A DNA stretch of 64,000 nt from Curtobacterium sp. MCPF17_002. GTDB lineage: Bacteria > Actinomycetota > Actinomycetes > Actinomycetales > Microbacteriaceae. Within the stretch, counting starts at the first letter, position 1; each line of letters opens with the position of its first letter. Below the pieces are notes generated by a model that made no database searches, had not been told where the DNA came from, and worked only from the letters and a program-made list of their open reading frames with translations. Below are positions 8,339 to 16,685 of this stretch, one piece after another. Location: assembly GCF_003234115.2 (NCBI RefSeq), contig NZ_CP126251.1:1922001-1986000 (forward strand). The letters run 5' to 3'. A program made the translations under genes and the position numbers.

Positions 8339-10174
8339 ATGAGCAACGACGGCATCGCCACGCCCGCTGGTCCCGTTCCCGACCACGCACCCCACTGGAA
8401 CCGACAGCGGCGGTCGCAGATGCCGTCGCACCGGTACCGCGACGTGACCGCGCGGGTCGATGTCCCGCTCACCGACCGCACCTGGCCGGACCGACACCTC
8501 TCCAGCGCCCCGCTCTGGGTGCCGGTCGACCTGCGCGACGGCAACCAGGCGCTCGCGGAGCCGATGGACCCCGCCCGCAAGCGACGGTTCTTCGAGCTGA
8601 TGGTGCGGATGGGCTACAAGGAGATCGAGGTGGGCTACCCGTCTGCGTCGGAGACCGACCACGCGTTCGTCCGCCTGATCGCGGAGTCCGACCTCGCCCC
8701 CGACGACGTCACGATCGTCGTCTTCACCCCGGCGCGGCGCGACCTCATCGAACGGACCGTCGCGTCGATCGCGGGCATCCGGAACCCCGTCGTCATCCAC
8801 ATGTACGCGGCGACCGCGCCGGTCTGGCGGGAGGTCGTGCTCGGCAAGGACCGCGACGGACTCCGGGAGATGGTCCTCAGCGGCGCGCGTGACGTCCTCG
8901 AACTCGCCGGGGCGATGGAGAACGTCCGGTTCGAGTTCTCGCCGGAGGTGTTCAACCTGACCGAGCCGGACTTCGTGCTCGACCTGTGCAACGCCGTGAC
9001 GGAGCTGTGGGACGCCACACCGGAACGGCCCGTGGTCCTCAACCTCCCGGCCACGGTCGAGATCGCGACGCCGAACGTCTACGCCGACCAGATCGAGTAC
9101 ATGCACCGCAACCTCGCGCGGCGCGACGCGGTGATCCTGTCCGTGCACCCGCACAACGACCGGGGGACCGGCATCGCCTGCGCGGAACTCGCGGTGCTCG
9201 CCGGGGCGCAGCGCGTCGAGGGGTGCATCTTCGGCAACGGCGAACGGACCGGCAACGTCGACATCGCGACCCTGGCCCTCAACCTGCACGCGCAGGGCGT
9301 CGACCCGATGATCGACTTCTCGGACATCGACGCGATCCGGCGGACCGTCGAGGACGCCACCCGCATCGAACTGCACCCGCGCCACCCCTACGTCGGCGAC
9401 CTCGTGCACACGGCCTTCAGCGGGACGCACCAGGACGCCATCCGGAAGGGCTTCGCCGAGCACCGCGACCGGGCTGCCGCCGAGGGGCGTCCGGAGCGCG
9501 AGACCGCCTGGCGCGTGCCCTACCTGCCCGTCGACCCGGCGGACCTCGGCCGGAGCTACGACGCCGTCATCCGCGTCAACTCCCAGTCCGGCAAGGGCGG
9601 CATCGCCCACCTGCTGGAAGCAGCGTCCGGGATCGAGCTGCCGCGACGACTCCAGATCGACTTCGCCCGGCGGGTCCAGCAGCACACCGACGGCTCCGGC
9701 ACCGAGATCGGTGGCCAGGAGCTGCTCGCCCTGTTCGAACGGTGCTACCTGGCACCCGCGGACGCGACGCCCGAGCTCGTGGACCTCGCCGTGGAGCGCC
9801 ACGACGGCCAGGACACCACGCGGCTGACGATCCGGGTGGACGGCACCGAACGGTCCGGGACCTTCCGCGGTGTCGGACCGGTCGAGGCGGTGACCGAACT
9901 CCTCGGCGACCAGGGGATCACCGTCGACGTCGTCTCACTGCACCAGGCCTCACGCACCGCGGGCAGCGGCAGCGGCGCGCTGACCCTCGTCGAGTACCGC
10001 GGCGCGGACGGCACCGAGTGGGCCGCCGGCGGGGACCGGTCGGTCCTCACCGCGAGTGTGCTGGCCGTGCTCACCGCCGGCGGCCGGAGCCGCGCCGGCA
10101 GCCGTCAGCGGTACCGCTCGACCATCGGGCACGCGAACGGATCCCGCGCCGCGAGCCCGACCTCGTTGAGGTAG
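8339..10174 (+). CDS. leuA: 2-isopropylmalate synthase
   Basis: The enzyme condenses acetyl-CoA with 2-oxoisovalerate, the first committed step of leucine synthesis. The catalytic TIM barrel shows [10 protein letters not shown] near the N terminus and the metal ligands His-Pro-His-Asn-Asp-Arg-Gly-Thr-Gly. It also has [10 protein letters not shown], the pattern of the long actinobacterial class. The C-terminal third is the LeuA dimer/regulatory domain that normally binds leucine. At 611 residues it is longer than usual because the last 23 codons run over the end of the convergent desaturase gene. The start ATG 8339 lacks a ribosome binding site and follows a -10 box, so translation is probably leaderless. 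Confidence 0.95.
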   Translation: MSNDGIATPAGPVPDHAPHWNRQRRSQMPSHRYRDVTARVDVPLTDRTWPDRHLSSAPLWVPVDLRDGNQALAEPMDPARKRRFFELMVRMGYKEIEVGYPSASETDHAFVRLIAESDLAPDDVTIVVFTPARRDLIERTVASIAGIRNPVVIHMYAATAPVWREVVLGKDRDGLREMVLSGARDVLELAGAMENVRFEFSPEVFNLTEPDFVLDLCNAVTELWDATPERPVVLNLPATVEIATPNVYADQIEYMHRNLARRDAVILSVHPHNDRGTGIACAELAVLAGAQRVEGCIFGNGERTGNVDIATLALNLHAQGVDPMIDFSDIDAIRRTVEDATRIELHPRHPYVGDLVHTAFSGTHQDAIRKGFAEHRDRAAAEGRPERETAWRVPYLPVDPADLGRSYDAVIRVNSQSGKGGIAHLLEAASGIELPRRLQIDFARRVQQHTDGSGTEIGGQELLALFERCYLAPADATPELVDLAVERHDGQDTTRLTIRVDGTERSGTFRGVGPVEAVTELLGDQGITVDVVSLHQASRTAGSGSGALTLVEYRGADGTEWAAGGDRSVLTASVLAVLTAGGRSRAGSRQRYRSTIGHANGSRAASPTSLR

Positions 10175-11196
10175 CGCACGACGATCGCGTACGAGCGCAC
10201 CATGGTCGTCTCCGTGTACGGGACGCCCTGCGCCTCGCAGTACCGCCGGACCATCGCGCGTGCAGCCCGGAGGTTCGGTCGTGCCATGCTCGGGAACAGG
10301 TGGTGCTCGACCTGGTGGTTGAGGCCGCCCATGAAGAACTCCACCCAGCGGCCGCCACTGATGTCACGGGAGGTCAGCACCTGCCGCGAGAAGAAGTCGA
10401 CCCGTTGTCCGGGTTCGATGATCGGCATGCCCTTGTGGTTCGGCGCGAAGGCGATGCCCATGCAGAAGCCGAACACCGCGAGCTGCACGCCGAGGAACGC
10501 GAACGCCATCCCCACGGGCAGGAACCAGAACACGACGCCCAGGTACAGCACGAACCGGGCGGCGAACACCGACCCCTCGGCCCAGCGGCGCTTCACCGTG
10601 CCGCGGCTCGTGTACGTGCGGATCGACTGCCAGTGCAGGTTCACCCCCTCGACGAGGAGCAGCGGGAAGAAGGCGTAGCCCTGCACCCGGACGAGCACGC
10701 GCAGGAACCCGGTGCGGCTCGCGGCGTCCTCGGGGCGGAACGAGATCGCGTCGAACGAGATGTCCGGGTCCTTGCCGACGGTGTTCGGGTTCGCGTGGTG
10801 CCGGGTGTGCTTGTTCGTCCACCAGGCGTAGCTGACGCCGGTCAGGAAGGTGCCGACGTAGCGCGCGGCGCGGTCGTTCCAGTGGTGGGACGAGAACACC
10901 TGCCGGTGGGCGGCCTCGTGCGCGAGGAAGGCGAACTGCGTGAAGATCATGCCGAGCACCCCGGCGACCACCAGTTGCCACCACGAGCCGCCGAGCACCG
11001 TGAACGCGCCGACCGTGAGCGCGAGCAGGGCGAACAGGACGGCGATGAGTCCCCAGTACCAGCCGGTGCGGGGCCGGAGGAGCCCGGCGTCACGGACCTG
11101 CACCATCAGGGCCGAGTAGGTCGAGGTCGTGTCACTCCGGCCGGAACGCGGTGCGGTCTTCCGGTAGCCGGTCGGCACGATGACGTCGTCGCTCAT
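10105..11196 (-). CDS. Membrane fatty acid (acyl-CoA type) desaturase
   Basis: This 363-residue integral membrane di-iron enzyme has all three histidine boxes: His-Glu-Ala-Ala-His, His-Thr-Arg-His-His and a late His-Gln-Val-Glu-His-His. Two hydrophobic pairs surround the boxes, as expected for the desaturase/hydroxylase family. It introduces a double bond into membrane acyl chains using oxygen and an electron donor, which matters for fluidity in the cold. The start ATG 11196 begins Met-Ser-Asp-Asp-Val. Its 3' end overlaps the convergent leuA gene by 70 bases. A cold-adaptive role is inferred from the family. Confidence 0.95.
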   Translation of the reverse strand: MSDDVIVPTGYRKTAPRSGRSDTTSTYSALMVQVRDAGLLRPRTGWYWGLIAVLFALLALTVGAFTVLGGSWWQLVVAGVLGMIFTQFAFLAHEAAHRQVFSSHHWNDRAARYVGTFLTGVSYAWWTNKHTRHHANPNTVGKDPDISFDAISFRPEDAASRTGFLRVLVRVQGYAFFPLLLVEGVNLHWQSIRTYTSRGTVKRRWAEGSVFAARFVLYLGVVFWFLPVGMAFAFLGVQLAVFGFCMGIAFAPNHKGMPIIEPGQRVDFFSRQVLTSRDISGGRWVEFFMGGLNHQVEHHLFPSMARPNLRAARAMVRRYCEAQGVPYTETTMVRSYAIVVRYLNEVGLAARDPFACPMVERYR

Positions 11197-11228
11197 GGTT
11201 GCACGTTACCCGTGCGAGGCGGCGTCGT

Positions 11229-11942
11229 TCAGGAAATGGTGATCCGACGCGCGATGACACCGCGGGCGACGTCCGCGAGGAGCAGCCGGTTCGCGCGCGC
11301 GTGGCGTCGGAGCATGCCGAACGCCTCGTCGGTGTCGACCTGGTGGGTGTGGGCGACGAAGCCCTTCGCCTGCTCGATCACGACACGGCTGTCGAGCGCC
11401 CGCTGGAGCTGCAGCTGCGTCGTCGTCGCGTGCTCGAGCGTGCGCTGCTGCAGGATGCTGATCGTCGCCACGTCCGTGAGCGCCTGCGCCGCCACCGCGT
11501 CCTGCCGGTTGAGCGCGCCCTCGGTCTCGCGGAACAGGTTGAGCGACCCGAGGGTCGTGTCACGCAGCCGCATCGGGATCGCGTGCACCGACGCGTACCC
11601 GGAGGCCGCCGAAGCCGCCGCGAACGCGGGCCACCGCCGGGCCATCTCGTCGGGATCGCGGACGGACACGGTCCGGCCGGTGGTCACGCACGTCACGCAC
11701 GGCCCCTCGCCGGCGTTCAGCTGCAGGAGCCCCAGGAGCTCCGACCGCTCGCTGGTCGACGCGAGCACCTCGAGCTCCTGGTCGGCGTTCACGAGCAGGA
11801 TGCCCGCAGCCGCGGCGTCGAAGAGCTCGACCATGCTGTCCACGAGGTGCTGCAGGACCTCGACGACGTCGTAGTCGTCGACGAGGGTGTCCGTCAGCGC
11901 GACGAACGTCTCGATGAGTCGGCGTTCCCGTGTCGCTGCCAT
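11229..11942 (-). CDS. GAF and ANTAR domain regulator
   Basis: In this 237-residue protein, residues about 15-165 form a GAF sensor domain with a Cys-rich turn (Gly-Pro-Cys-Val-Thr-Cys-Val). Residues about 180-235 form an ANTAR RNA-binding domain (Val-Val-Ile-Glu-Gln-Ala-Lys-Gly-Phe-Val-Ala, then Ala-Phe-Gly-Met-Leu-Arg-Arg-His-Ala-Arg). Such proteins act in the cytosol as antiterminators that bind paired hairpins in nascent mRNA after a signal reaches the GAF domain. The Cys pair might sense redox or metal, which is inference. It is the last gene of a three-gene minus-strand operon, 12 bases after the DinB-like gene. Confidence 0.93.
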   Translation of the reverse strand: MAATRERRLIETFVALTDTLVDDYDVVEVLQHLVDSMVELFDAAAAGILLVNADQELEVLASTSERSELLGLLQLNAGEGPCVTCVTTGRTVSVRDPDEMARRWPAFAAASAASGYASVHAIPMRLRDTTLGSLNLFRETEGALNRQDAVAAQALTDVATISILQQRTLEHATTTQLQLQRALDSRVVIEQAKGFVAHTHQVDTDEAFGMLRRHARANRLLLADVARGVIARRITIS

Positions 11943-11954
11943 GGTCCGCCCACC

Positions 11955-12422
11955 TTAGGCGTCGAACCCGTTCCGAGGGTCCGCGGCGTACAGGTCCCGG
12001 ATGAGCGCGGCCTCGGCGGCGTGGTGGACGACTTCGTCGACCACGTGCAGGACGAACGACAGCCGGGAGTCCTCGCCGTACGGTCCGGCGACGGCACCGA
12101 GCGGCTCGGCCGAGTCGGCCCCGAGCCCGCGCGCCAGCGCGGCGAACCGCGCCGTGGCGTCCGCGACGGTGGCCACCGCCGCGTCCGCGGACGCCGCCGG
12201 GGCGAGCGTCGGAGCGTCCGACGGGTCCGCACCGAGCCACTCCCAGTTGCGGCCCTCGCCGAGTGCCTCGGCGATGTGGTCGAGCCGCCAGCAGATGGTC
12301 ACGAGTGCGTCACCGGCGACCGGTTGCCAGGCCCACTCCGCATCGGTGAGTCCAGCCATGCGGTCCTGGAGGCGCGTGGACGCGTACTCCAGGAGGCCAG
12401 CGACGTCCTCGACCGCGTTCAC
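11955..12422 (-). CDS. DinB-superfamily protein
   Basis: This 155-residue all-helical protein has the DinB/mycothiol-dependent enzyme fold: Trp-Ala-Trp-Gln-Pro, the first metal ligand in Trp-Arg-Leu-Asp-His-Ile-Ala-Glu, and late His-Val-Val-Asp-Glu-Val-Val-His-His-Ala-Ala-Glu. The three His positions would bind a divalent metal. In actinobacteria many relatives are mycothiol S-transferases or maleylpyruvate isomerase-like enzymes; the substrate here is unknown. The start ATG 12422 overlaps the upstream gene's stop by four bases, so the two are translated together. Confidence 0.82.
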   Translation of the reverse strand: MNAVEDVAGLLEYASTRLQDRMAGLTDAEWAWQPVAGDALVTICWRLDHIAEALGEGRNWEWLGADPSDAPTLAPAASADAAVATVADATARFAALARGLGADSAEPLGAVAGPYGEDSRLSFVLHVVDEVVHHAAEAALIRDLYAADPRNGFDA

Positions 12423-12634
12423 GGCGTGTCCACCGGTCGGTAGACGGCGATCGGGGGCGCCTGGTCGTCACCGTCGTCGTGGCTCTCGCCGCTCGCCAGC
12501 CAGGTCCGGCCCTCGTGCTCGATCGTCGTCGGCAGGTCGCCGTGCACGAGGATGCGGACCGCCGGGTCGTCGCCGTCGACCAGGTCCACGCCGTGCGCTT
12601 CGGTTCCGCCGGGGTTGTCGTGCACGTAGCTCAT
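12419..12634 (-). CDS. Small acidic hypothetical protein, 71 residues
   Basis: The protein starts Met-Ser-Tyr-Val-His-Asp-Asn-Pro-Gly-Gly at ATG 12634 and ends Tyr-Arg-Pro-Val-Asp-Thr-Pro. It is soluble and acidic, with a beta-rich middle (Val-Arg-Ile-Leu-Val-His-Gly-Asp-Leu-Pro). It is coupled to the DinB-like gene by an ATGA overlap at 12419-12422. I do not recognise the family; the tight coupling suggests a role linked to the downstream genes. Confidence 0.7.
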   Translation of the reverse strand: MSYVHDNPGGTEAHGVDLVDGDDPAVRILVHGDLPTTIEHEGRTWLASGESHDDGDDQAPPIAVYRPVDTP

Positions 12635-12707
12635 GGTCCGATCGAACTCCGACGATCGGGGACACGCCCGGTTCCGGCCGGATCACGCTCGGGCGTGCGG
12701 TTGCGGG

Positions 12708-12713
12708 TAGAGT
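12708..12713 (+). promoter_or_regulatory. -10 box of the tRNA-Gly gene
   Basis: TAGAGT lies 10 bases before the mature tRNA 5' end, the right distance for a -10 element. No clear -35 hexamer is seen. Confidence 0.45.
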
Positions 12714-12723
12714 GTCCACGTAC

Positions 12724-12795
12724 GCGGATGTGGCGCAGTGGTAGCGCATCACCTTGCCAAGGTGAGGGTCGCGAGTTCGAATCTCGTCATCCGCT
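12724..12795 (+). tRNA. tRNA-Gly, anticodon GCC
   Basis: A complete 72-base cloverleaf. The acceptor stem GCGGATG pairs with CATCCGC, and the D arm is GCGCAGTGGTAGCGC. The anticodon arm CACCTTGCCAAGGTG carries GCC, and the T arm has GTTCGAATC. The discriminator is T at 12795 and CCA is not encoded. GCC reads GGC and GGT, the main glycine codons at this GC content. It stands alone and is followed by two hairpins. Confidence 0.97.
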
Positions 12796-12801
12796 CAGGT
12801 G

Positions 12802-12861
12802 GTCCGTACGGTTCGGCAGTACGTACGGACAGAAGGCCCCGGTCACGCGACCGGGGCCTTC
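12802..12861 (+). terminator. Double hairpin terminator after tRNA-Gly
   Basis: The first hairpin has GTCCGTACG (12802-12810) against CGTACGGAC (12822-12830). The second has a perfect 13-base stem GAAGGCCCCGGTC (12832-12844) against 12849-12861 with an ACGC loop. The region from here to 13120 contains no gene that I can support. Confidence 0.85.
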
Positions 12862-13120
12862 GTCGTTCGCGGTGCGCGAGGTCGTGGAGGCCCGGCGGGC
12901 GCAGGCTTCGGGTACCCGCGCCCACCGAGCGCGCGGGCGGCCGTGCCCACTCGGGGCGCCGGGTGGGTGGCCCGACGTGATCCCCGGATGACCATCCGGA
13001 GCCACGGGGGGATCGGACGGGTCCGATCTGGTCGCGTGCGGGAAACCGCAGACTTCCCGCATGATCTCCTCCGACCGTTGCGGCCGGGCCGGAGATCTGC
13101 AGGCGCCAGGTGGGTGCGGG

Positions 13121-13378
13121 TCAGGCCGGTGGTGCGGCCACGGCGCGTGCGCCGGGCATCCCGATCCACCGGCGGTCCGGGGTGTCGACCAGGGTCACGA
13201 GCACGGTGTCGCAGTCACGGCACCGGGCGACCGCCCCCATCGGGGTCGAGTACACCCGGGTCACGGCAAGGACACCGAGCGACCCGCAGCCCGAGCAGCG
13301 CAGGACCGCCAGGGTCGGGTCCGGGCCGAGGACCTCGGTGAGCGGACCGGCCAGGGCGTTCCCGTCGAGCACGGACAT
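13121..13378 (-). CDS. DUF6510-like zinc-ribbon protein
   Basis: This 85-residue protein has a zinc ribbon: Cys-Ser-Gly-Cys-Gly-Ser-Leu-Gly and, 20 residues later, Cys-Arg-Asp-Cys-Asp. Its ATG (13378) shares a base with the stop of the flavin reductase gene (TGATG), so the two are coupled. The layout and length fit the DUF6510 proteins found next to sulfite-oxidase-like enzymes in Microbacteriaceae; I recall that association but could not check it. A role in metal handling or assembly of the redox partners is inference. Longer forms of this frame run into the upstream gene and are rejected. Confidence 0.78.
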   Translation of the reverse strand: MSVLDGNALAGPLTEVLGPDPTLAVLRCSGCGSLGVLAVTRVYSTPMGAVARCRDCDTVLVTLVDTPDRRWIGMPGARAVAAPPA

Positions 13379-14163
13379 CAGCTGCCTCCGAAGCGTTCGG
13401 CGCGGACGTCGGTGGTGTCGTGCCCGAGCTCGCCGAGCCACCGCAGGACCTGTTCGACGAACGGCGTCGACCCGCACACGTACACCAGGGCCCCGGCGTC
13501 CGGCGGGAACACCGCGGCGGCGAGCGTCTCCCGGGTGAGGCGTCCCGCCGGCACCGACGATCCGGCCGGAGCGGTCCGGCTGTACACGTGCGTGACCTCG
13601 ACCCCGGCGGCCTCGGCGCGGGCGAGCTCCGGGCGGAAGAAGACGTCCGCAGGGGTGCGGACGGCGTAGAGCAGGCGGAACGGGGTGGCGTCACCGGCTT
13701 CGGCGTGCGCGCCGGCGATCGCGGCGAGCGGCACGATGCCCGATCCACCGGCGATGAGCTGCACCGGACGCTCGGCGGCGCCGGGGTGCCAGACGAACCA
13801 GCCGCCGAGGGGTCCGTGCACCTCGAGGGCGTCGCCGACCTCGACCGCGTCGACGAGGAACGGTGAGACCTCACCACCCACCGCGCGATCGACGGCGAGC
13901 AGGACCGAGGTGCCGTCGCCGGACGAGGCGATCGAGTACGACCGCGACGCCTGGTAGCCGTCCTCGGCCGTGAGCCGCAGGTCGAGGTGCTGCCCGGGGT
14001 CGTTGCCCGGCCAGGTCGGGACGTCGAGGACGATCCGGCGCGCCTCCGGGGTCTCCGGCGCGACGGAGGCGACCGTCGCGGCGTGCCAGGCCGGCCGCCT
14101 GCGGGACGGAGCCGGTGCGGACGGGGTGATCCGTGCCTCCAGGCCGGTGTGGGGGAGGCTCAC
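13378..14163 (-). CDS. FAD-binding ferredoxin reductase-type oxidoreductase
   Basis: This 261-residue flavoprotein has the FAD-binding Arg-Ser-Tyr-Ser-Ile-Ala-Ser-Ser near residue 70. The NAD-binding half has Ile-Ala-Gly-Gly-Ser-Gly-Ile-Val-Pro-Leu and the end Tyr-Val-Cys-Gly-Ser-Thr-Pro-Phe-Val-Glu. There is no iron-sulfur domain. It would carry electrons between NAD(P)H and a partner, here most likely the molybdenum enzyme encoded directly upstream. GTG 14163 is the start because it overlaps that gene's stop (GTGA) and the frame is otherwise closed. A three-gene operon 14753 to 13121 is evident. Confidence 0.9.
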   Translation of the reverse strand: MSLPHTGLEARITPSAPAPSRRRPAWHAATVASVAPETPEARRIVLDVPTWPGNDPGQHLDLRLTAEDGYQASRSYSIASSGDGTSVLLAVDRAVGGEVSPFLVDAVEVGDALEVHGPLGGWFVWHPGAAERPVQLIAGGSGIVPLAAIAGAHAEAGDATPFRLLYAVRTPADVFFRPELARAEAAGVEVTHVYSRTAPAGSSVPAGRLTRETLAAAVFPPDAGALVYVCGSTPFVEQVLRWLGELGHDTTDVRAERFGGS

Positions 14164-14753
14164 CAGTACCGCTCTTCCTTCCACGGGTCGCCGTGCAGGT
14201 TGTAGCCCGCGTTCTCCCAGAAGCCGGGCTCGTCGTCGGACTGCATGACGATGCCGCGCACCCACTTGGCGCTCTTCCAGAAGTACAGGTGGGGGACCAG
14301 CAGCCGGGCCGGGCCGCCGTGCTCGGGGGTGAGGGGTTCGCCGTCGGCCTCGAACGCGATCCAGGACTTCCCGTCGAGCAGCTCGTCGAGGGGCACGTTC
14401 GTCGTGTAGCCGCCGTAGCTGTGCACCATGCAGTAGTCGAGCGAGGTCTCGACGTCCTCGAACAGGCGGTCCAGGGGGACGCCGCGCCACGGCATGTCGA
14501 GCTTCGTCCAGTGGGTGACGCAGTGGATGTCGACGGTGACGTCCTCGACCCCGAGGGCGTGCACCTCGTCCCACGTCCACTGGTGGAGCCCCGACTCGGT
14601 GCGGATCGAGAACGCCCAGTCGGTGGGCTCGATCTCGGGCGTCGCACCGGCGGACAGCACCGGCCAGTCGCGCACGAGCGTCTGCCCCGGTGGGATGCGG
14701 GCGTCGTCGCGGTCGTCGCGGCGGCCGCCGAACCCTCGGGTGAACGTGGCCAT
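14160..14753 (-). CDS. Sulfite oxidase-like molybdopterin oxidoreductase
   Basis: This 197-residue protein of the oxidoreductase molybdopterin-binding (sulfite oxidase/MsrP) fold carries the molybdenum-ligating cysteine in Ile-His-Cys-Val-Thr-His-Trp. It also has Trp-Arg-Gly-Val-Pro-Leu-Asp and Gly-Gly-Pro-Ala-Arg-Leu-Leu-Val-Pro-His-Leu-Tyr. It lacks a signal peptide, so it is probably cytosolic, unlike MsrP. The electron partner is probably the coupled flavin reductase. The substrate (sulfite, sulfoxide or other) cannot be told from sequence. The start ATG 14753 begins Met-Ala-Thr-Phe-Thr-Arg-Gly-Phe-Gly-Gly-Arg-Arg. Confidence 0.92.
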   Translation of the reverse strand: MATFTRGFGGRRDDRDDARIPPGQTLVRDWPVLSAGATPEIEPTDWAFSIRTESGLHQWTWDEVHALGVEDVTVDIHCVTHWTKLDMPWRGVPLDRLFEDVETSLDYCMVHSYGGYTTNVPLDELLDGKSWIAFEADGEPLTPEHGGPARLLVPHLYFWKSAKWVRGIVMQSDDEPGFWENAGYNLHGDPWKEERYW

Positions 14754-14800
14754 CGGTGCTCCTTCGGGCCGGGCGGCCGGACTGGTGCCGGCCGTGACGC

Positions 14801-14872
14801 CGGGCGGGGTGCCCGGGCCGCGGCTTCGGGCGGGGTGCCCGGGCCGCGGTGCCGGGCGGGGTGCCCGGGCCG
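14801..14872. repeat. 26-base tandem repeat in the gap 14754-15083
   Basis: CGGGCGGGGTGCCCGGGCCG begins at 14801, 14827 and 14853, giving three copies with a period of 26. A partial copy lies before the first (about 14767-14780). The rest of this 330-base gap holds the promoter of the ABC operon and nothing else that I see. Confidence 0.75.
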
Positions 14873-15021
14873 TGGTCCGATCATGCCGTGCCCGCCCGGT
14901 GCCTCGAGCGCTCGCGATGTAACGGGTTGGTAAACGTTGGCGCGGGTCGCCGGAGCCGACGGATCGGGAGCGGGCCGCGGATCGGCCTGCCCTGACGGGT
15001 GCGTGAGGTCCGTCACCGGAC

Positions 15022-15063
15022 TTGGGACCGGAGCAGAAGCCCTCTATCGTTCACCGGAACGAT
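15022..15063 (+). promoter_or_regulatory. Promoter with palindromic operator of the ABC import operon
   Basis: TTGGGA (15022-15027) and TATCGT (15045-15050) are separated by 17 bases, a good sigma-70-type promoter. An 18-base palindrome ATCGTTC-ACCG-GAACGAT (15046-15063) with perfect 7-base arms overlaps the -10 box. A repressor bound there would block transcription. The TetR encoded at the end of the operon (22369) is the obvious candidate, by inference. Confidence 0.65.
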
Positions 15064-15083
15064 TACAGGAGGGGTCACCCCGA

Positions 15084-16685
15084 ATGCAACCCATCGTCCC
15101 CGAACCCCGGAACGCCCGCGGCCCGAGCCGCCGAGCGCTCCTCACCGGCGCCGCCGGACTCGCCGGCCTCGGCCTGCTCACCCTGACCGGGTGCAGCTCC
15201 GGCGCGTCCGCCGGCACCACGTCCCTGCCCGAGGCGGCGGCCACCGGCGTGGCCCGCCGCGGCGGTCGGCTCCGCATCGCTCGACCGGCTGCCTCGGCTG
15301 CCGAGACGCTCGACTCCGCCAGCTCGCTGTCCGCCTACGAGTACCTCGGCGCGCTCTACAACCGGCTCGTGAAGCTCGACGAGCAGGGGAAGACGGTCCC
15401 CGATCTGGCCGAGGAGTGGTCCGCGAACGACGACGGCACCGAGTGGACGTTCCACCTCCGTCGTGGGGTGCGGTTCCACGACGGCTCCCGGTTCACGGCC
15501 GACGACGCGATCGCGAGCATCCGGCACATCCTCGACGAGAAGACCGGCAGCCCCCAGGCCGGCGTCCTCGGCGAGGTCATGGACGCGCAGTCGATGACCG
15601 CGGCGGATCCGTACACGCTGCGGTTCGCCCTGACGAAGCCGAACGCCGAGTTCCCGTCGCTCCTCACCGCGTACCAGTGCTACATCGTGCCCGCCGGGGC
15701 GATCGCCGACATCGGCCGGACCGGCATCGGCACCGGCCCGTTCAAGCTCTCGTCCTTCACCCCCGCCGGGGCCGGCAGCGTTGAGGCGTTCGACGACCAC
15801 TTCGCCGGTCGCCCCGTGCTCGACGGCATCGACTTCTACTCGGTCCAGGACACCACGGCCCGCGTGAACGCCCTGCTCGCCGGGCAGATCGACCTCATCT
15901 CGCAGACGAACCTCGACTTCGCCACGGCGCGGGTCGTCGCGGCGTCGGACCGCGCCACCATCGCCCGCTCGAAGAACGCGCAGTGGTACACGATCCCGAT
16001 GCTCGCGACGTCGGAGGAGTTCCGCGACCCCCGCGTCCGGCAGGCCATGAAGCTGGCGTACGACCCACGGACGATCGTCGACACCGCCCTGCAGGGGACC
16101 GGGTCGGCCGGGTGGGACAACCCCGTGCCGCCGCAGCTCGCGGCCTTCGTCGACGACCGCCGCGAACACGACCCGGACAAGGCGAAGGCGCTCCTCAAGG
16201 CCGCCGGGCGCGAGGACTTCCGCACCGCGATCTACACGTCGTCGTACGAGTCGGTGTTCACCCCGATGGCCGTCGCCTACCGCGACGCCGTCGCCGACGC
16301 GGGGATCCGGCTGACGGTGAAGAACGCGAGCTCCGACTCGTACTACACGCAGATCTGGATGCAGAAGCCGCTCATGGTGAGCTACTGGTTCACCGGCCGT
16401 CCCATCGATCAGCTCCTCAACCAGATCTTCCGATCCGGCTCGTCGTACAACGAGAGCGCCTGGTCGAACGAGACCTTCGACGGGCTGCTCGACGACGCAC
16501 GGGCCGAGATGGACGGCGCGAAACGCCTGACGCTGTACCAGGACGCGCAGCGGCTCATCGTCGAGGACGGCGCCGACATGACCCCGATGTTCGGGGACCG
16601 GCTCGTCGGGCTCTCCCGCGACGTCGTGAACTACTCGGAGTTCGGCTTCGAGTTCGACTACCTCCGGATCGGACTCCGCCGATGA
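15084..16685 (+). CDS. Peptide-type ABC transporter substrate-binding lipoprotein
   Basis: This 533-residue SBP_bac_5 (family 5) extracytoplasmic binding protein has a signal with Ser-Arg-Arg-Ala-Leu-Leu-Thr and a lipobox Leu-Thr-Gly-Cys, so it is probably a Tat- or Sec-exported lipoprotein tethered to the membrane. Family features include Asp-Leu-Ala-Glu-Glu-Trp, Trp-Thr-Phe-His-Leu-Arg-Arg-Gly-Val-Arg-Phe-His-Asp-Gly and Gly-Thr-Gly-Pro-Phe-Lys. It delivers an oligopeptide or similar solute to the two permeases that follow. ATG 15084 has a strong AGGAGGGG at 15067-15074. It is the first gene of a coupled six-gene operon. Confidence 0.94.
   Translation: MQPIVPEPRNARGPSRRALLTGAAGLAGLGLLTLTGCSSGASAGTTSLPEAAATGVARRGGRLRIARPAASAAETLDSASSLSAYEYLGALYNRLVKLDEQGKTVPDLAEEWSANDDGTEWTFHLRRGVRFHDGSRFTADDAIASIRHILDEKTGSPQAGVLGEVMDAQSMTAADPYTLRFALTKPNAEFPSLLTAYQCYIVPAGAIADIGRTGIGTGPFKLSSFTPAGAGSVEAFDDHFAGRPVLDGIDFYSVQDTTARVNALLAGQIDLISQTNLDFATARVVAASDRATIARSKNAQWYTIPMLATSEEFRDPRVRQAMKLAYDPRTIVDTALQGTGSAGWDNPVPPQLAAFVDDRREHDPDKAKALLKAAGREDFRTAIYTSSYESVFTPMAVAYRDAVADAGIRLTVKNASSDSYYTQIWMQKPLMVSYWFTGRPIDQLLNQIFRSGSSYNESAWSNETFDGLLDDARAEMDGAKRLTLYQDAQRLIVEDGADMTPMFGDRLVGLSRDVVNYSEFGFEFDYLRIGLRR

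Noticed and set aside
15983-16681. Extended N terminus of the DppB-type permease
   Set aside because: The in-frame extension lies wholly within the binding-protein gene; ATG 16682 overlaps its stop in the ATGA style.
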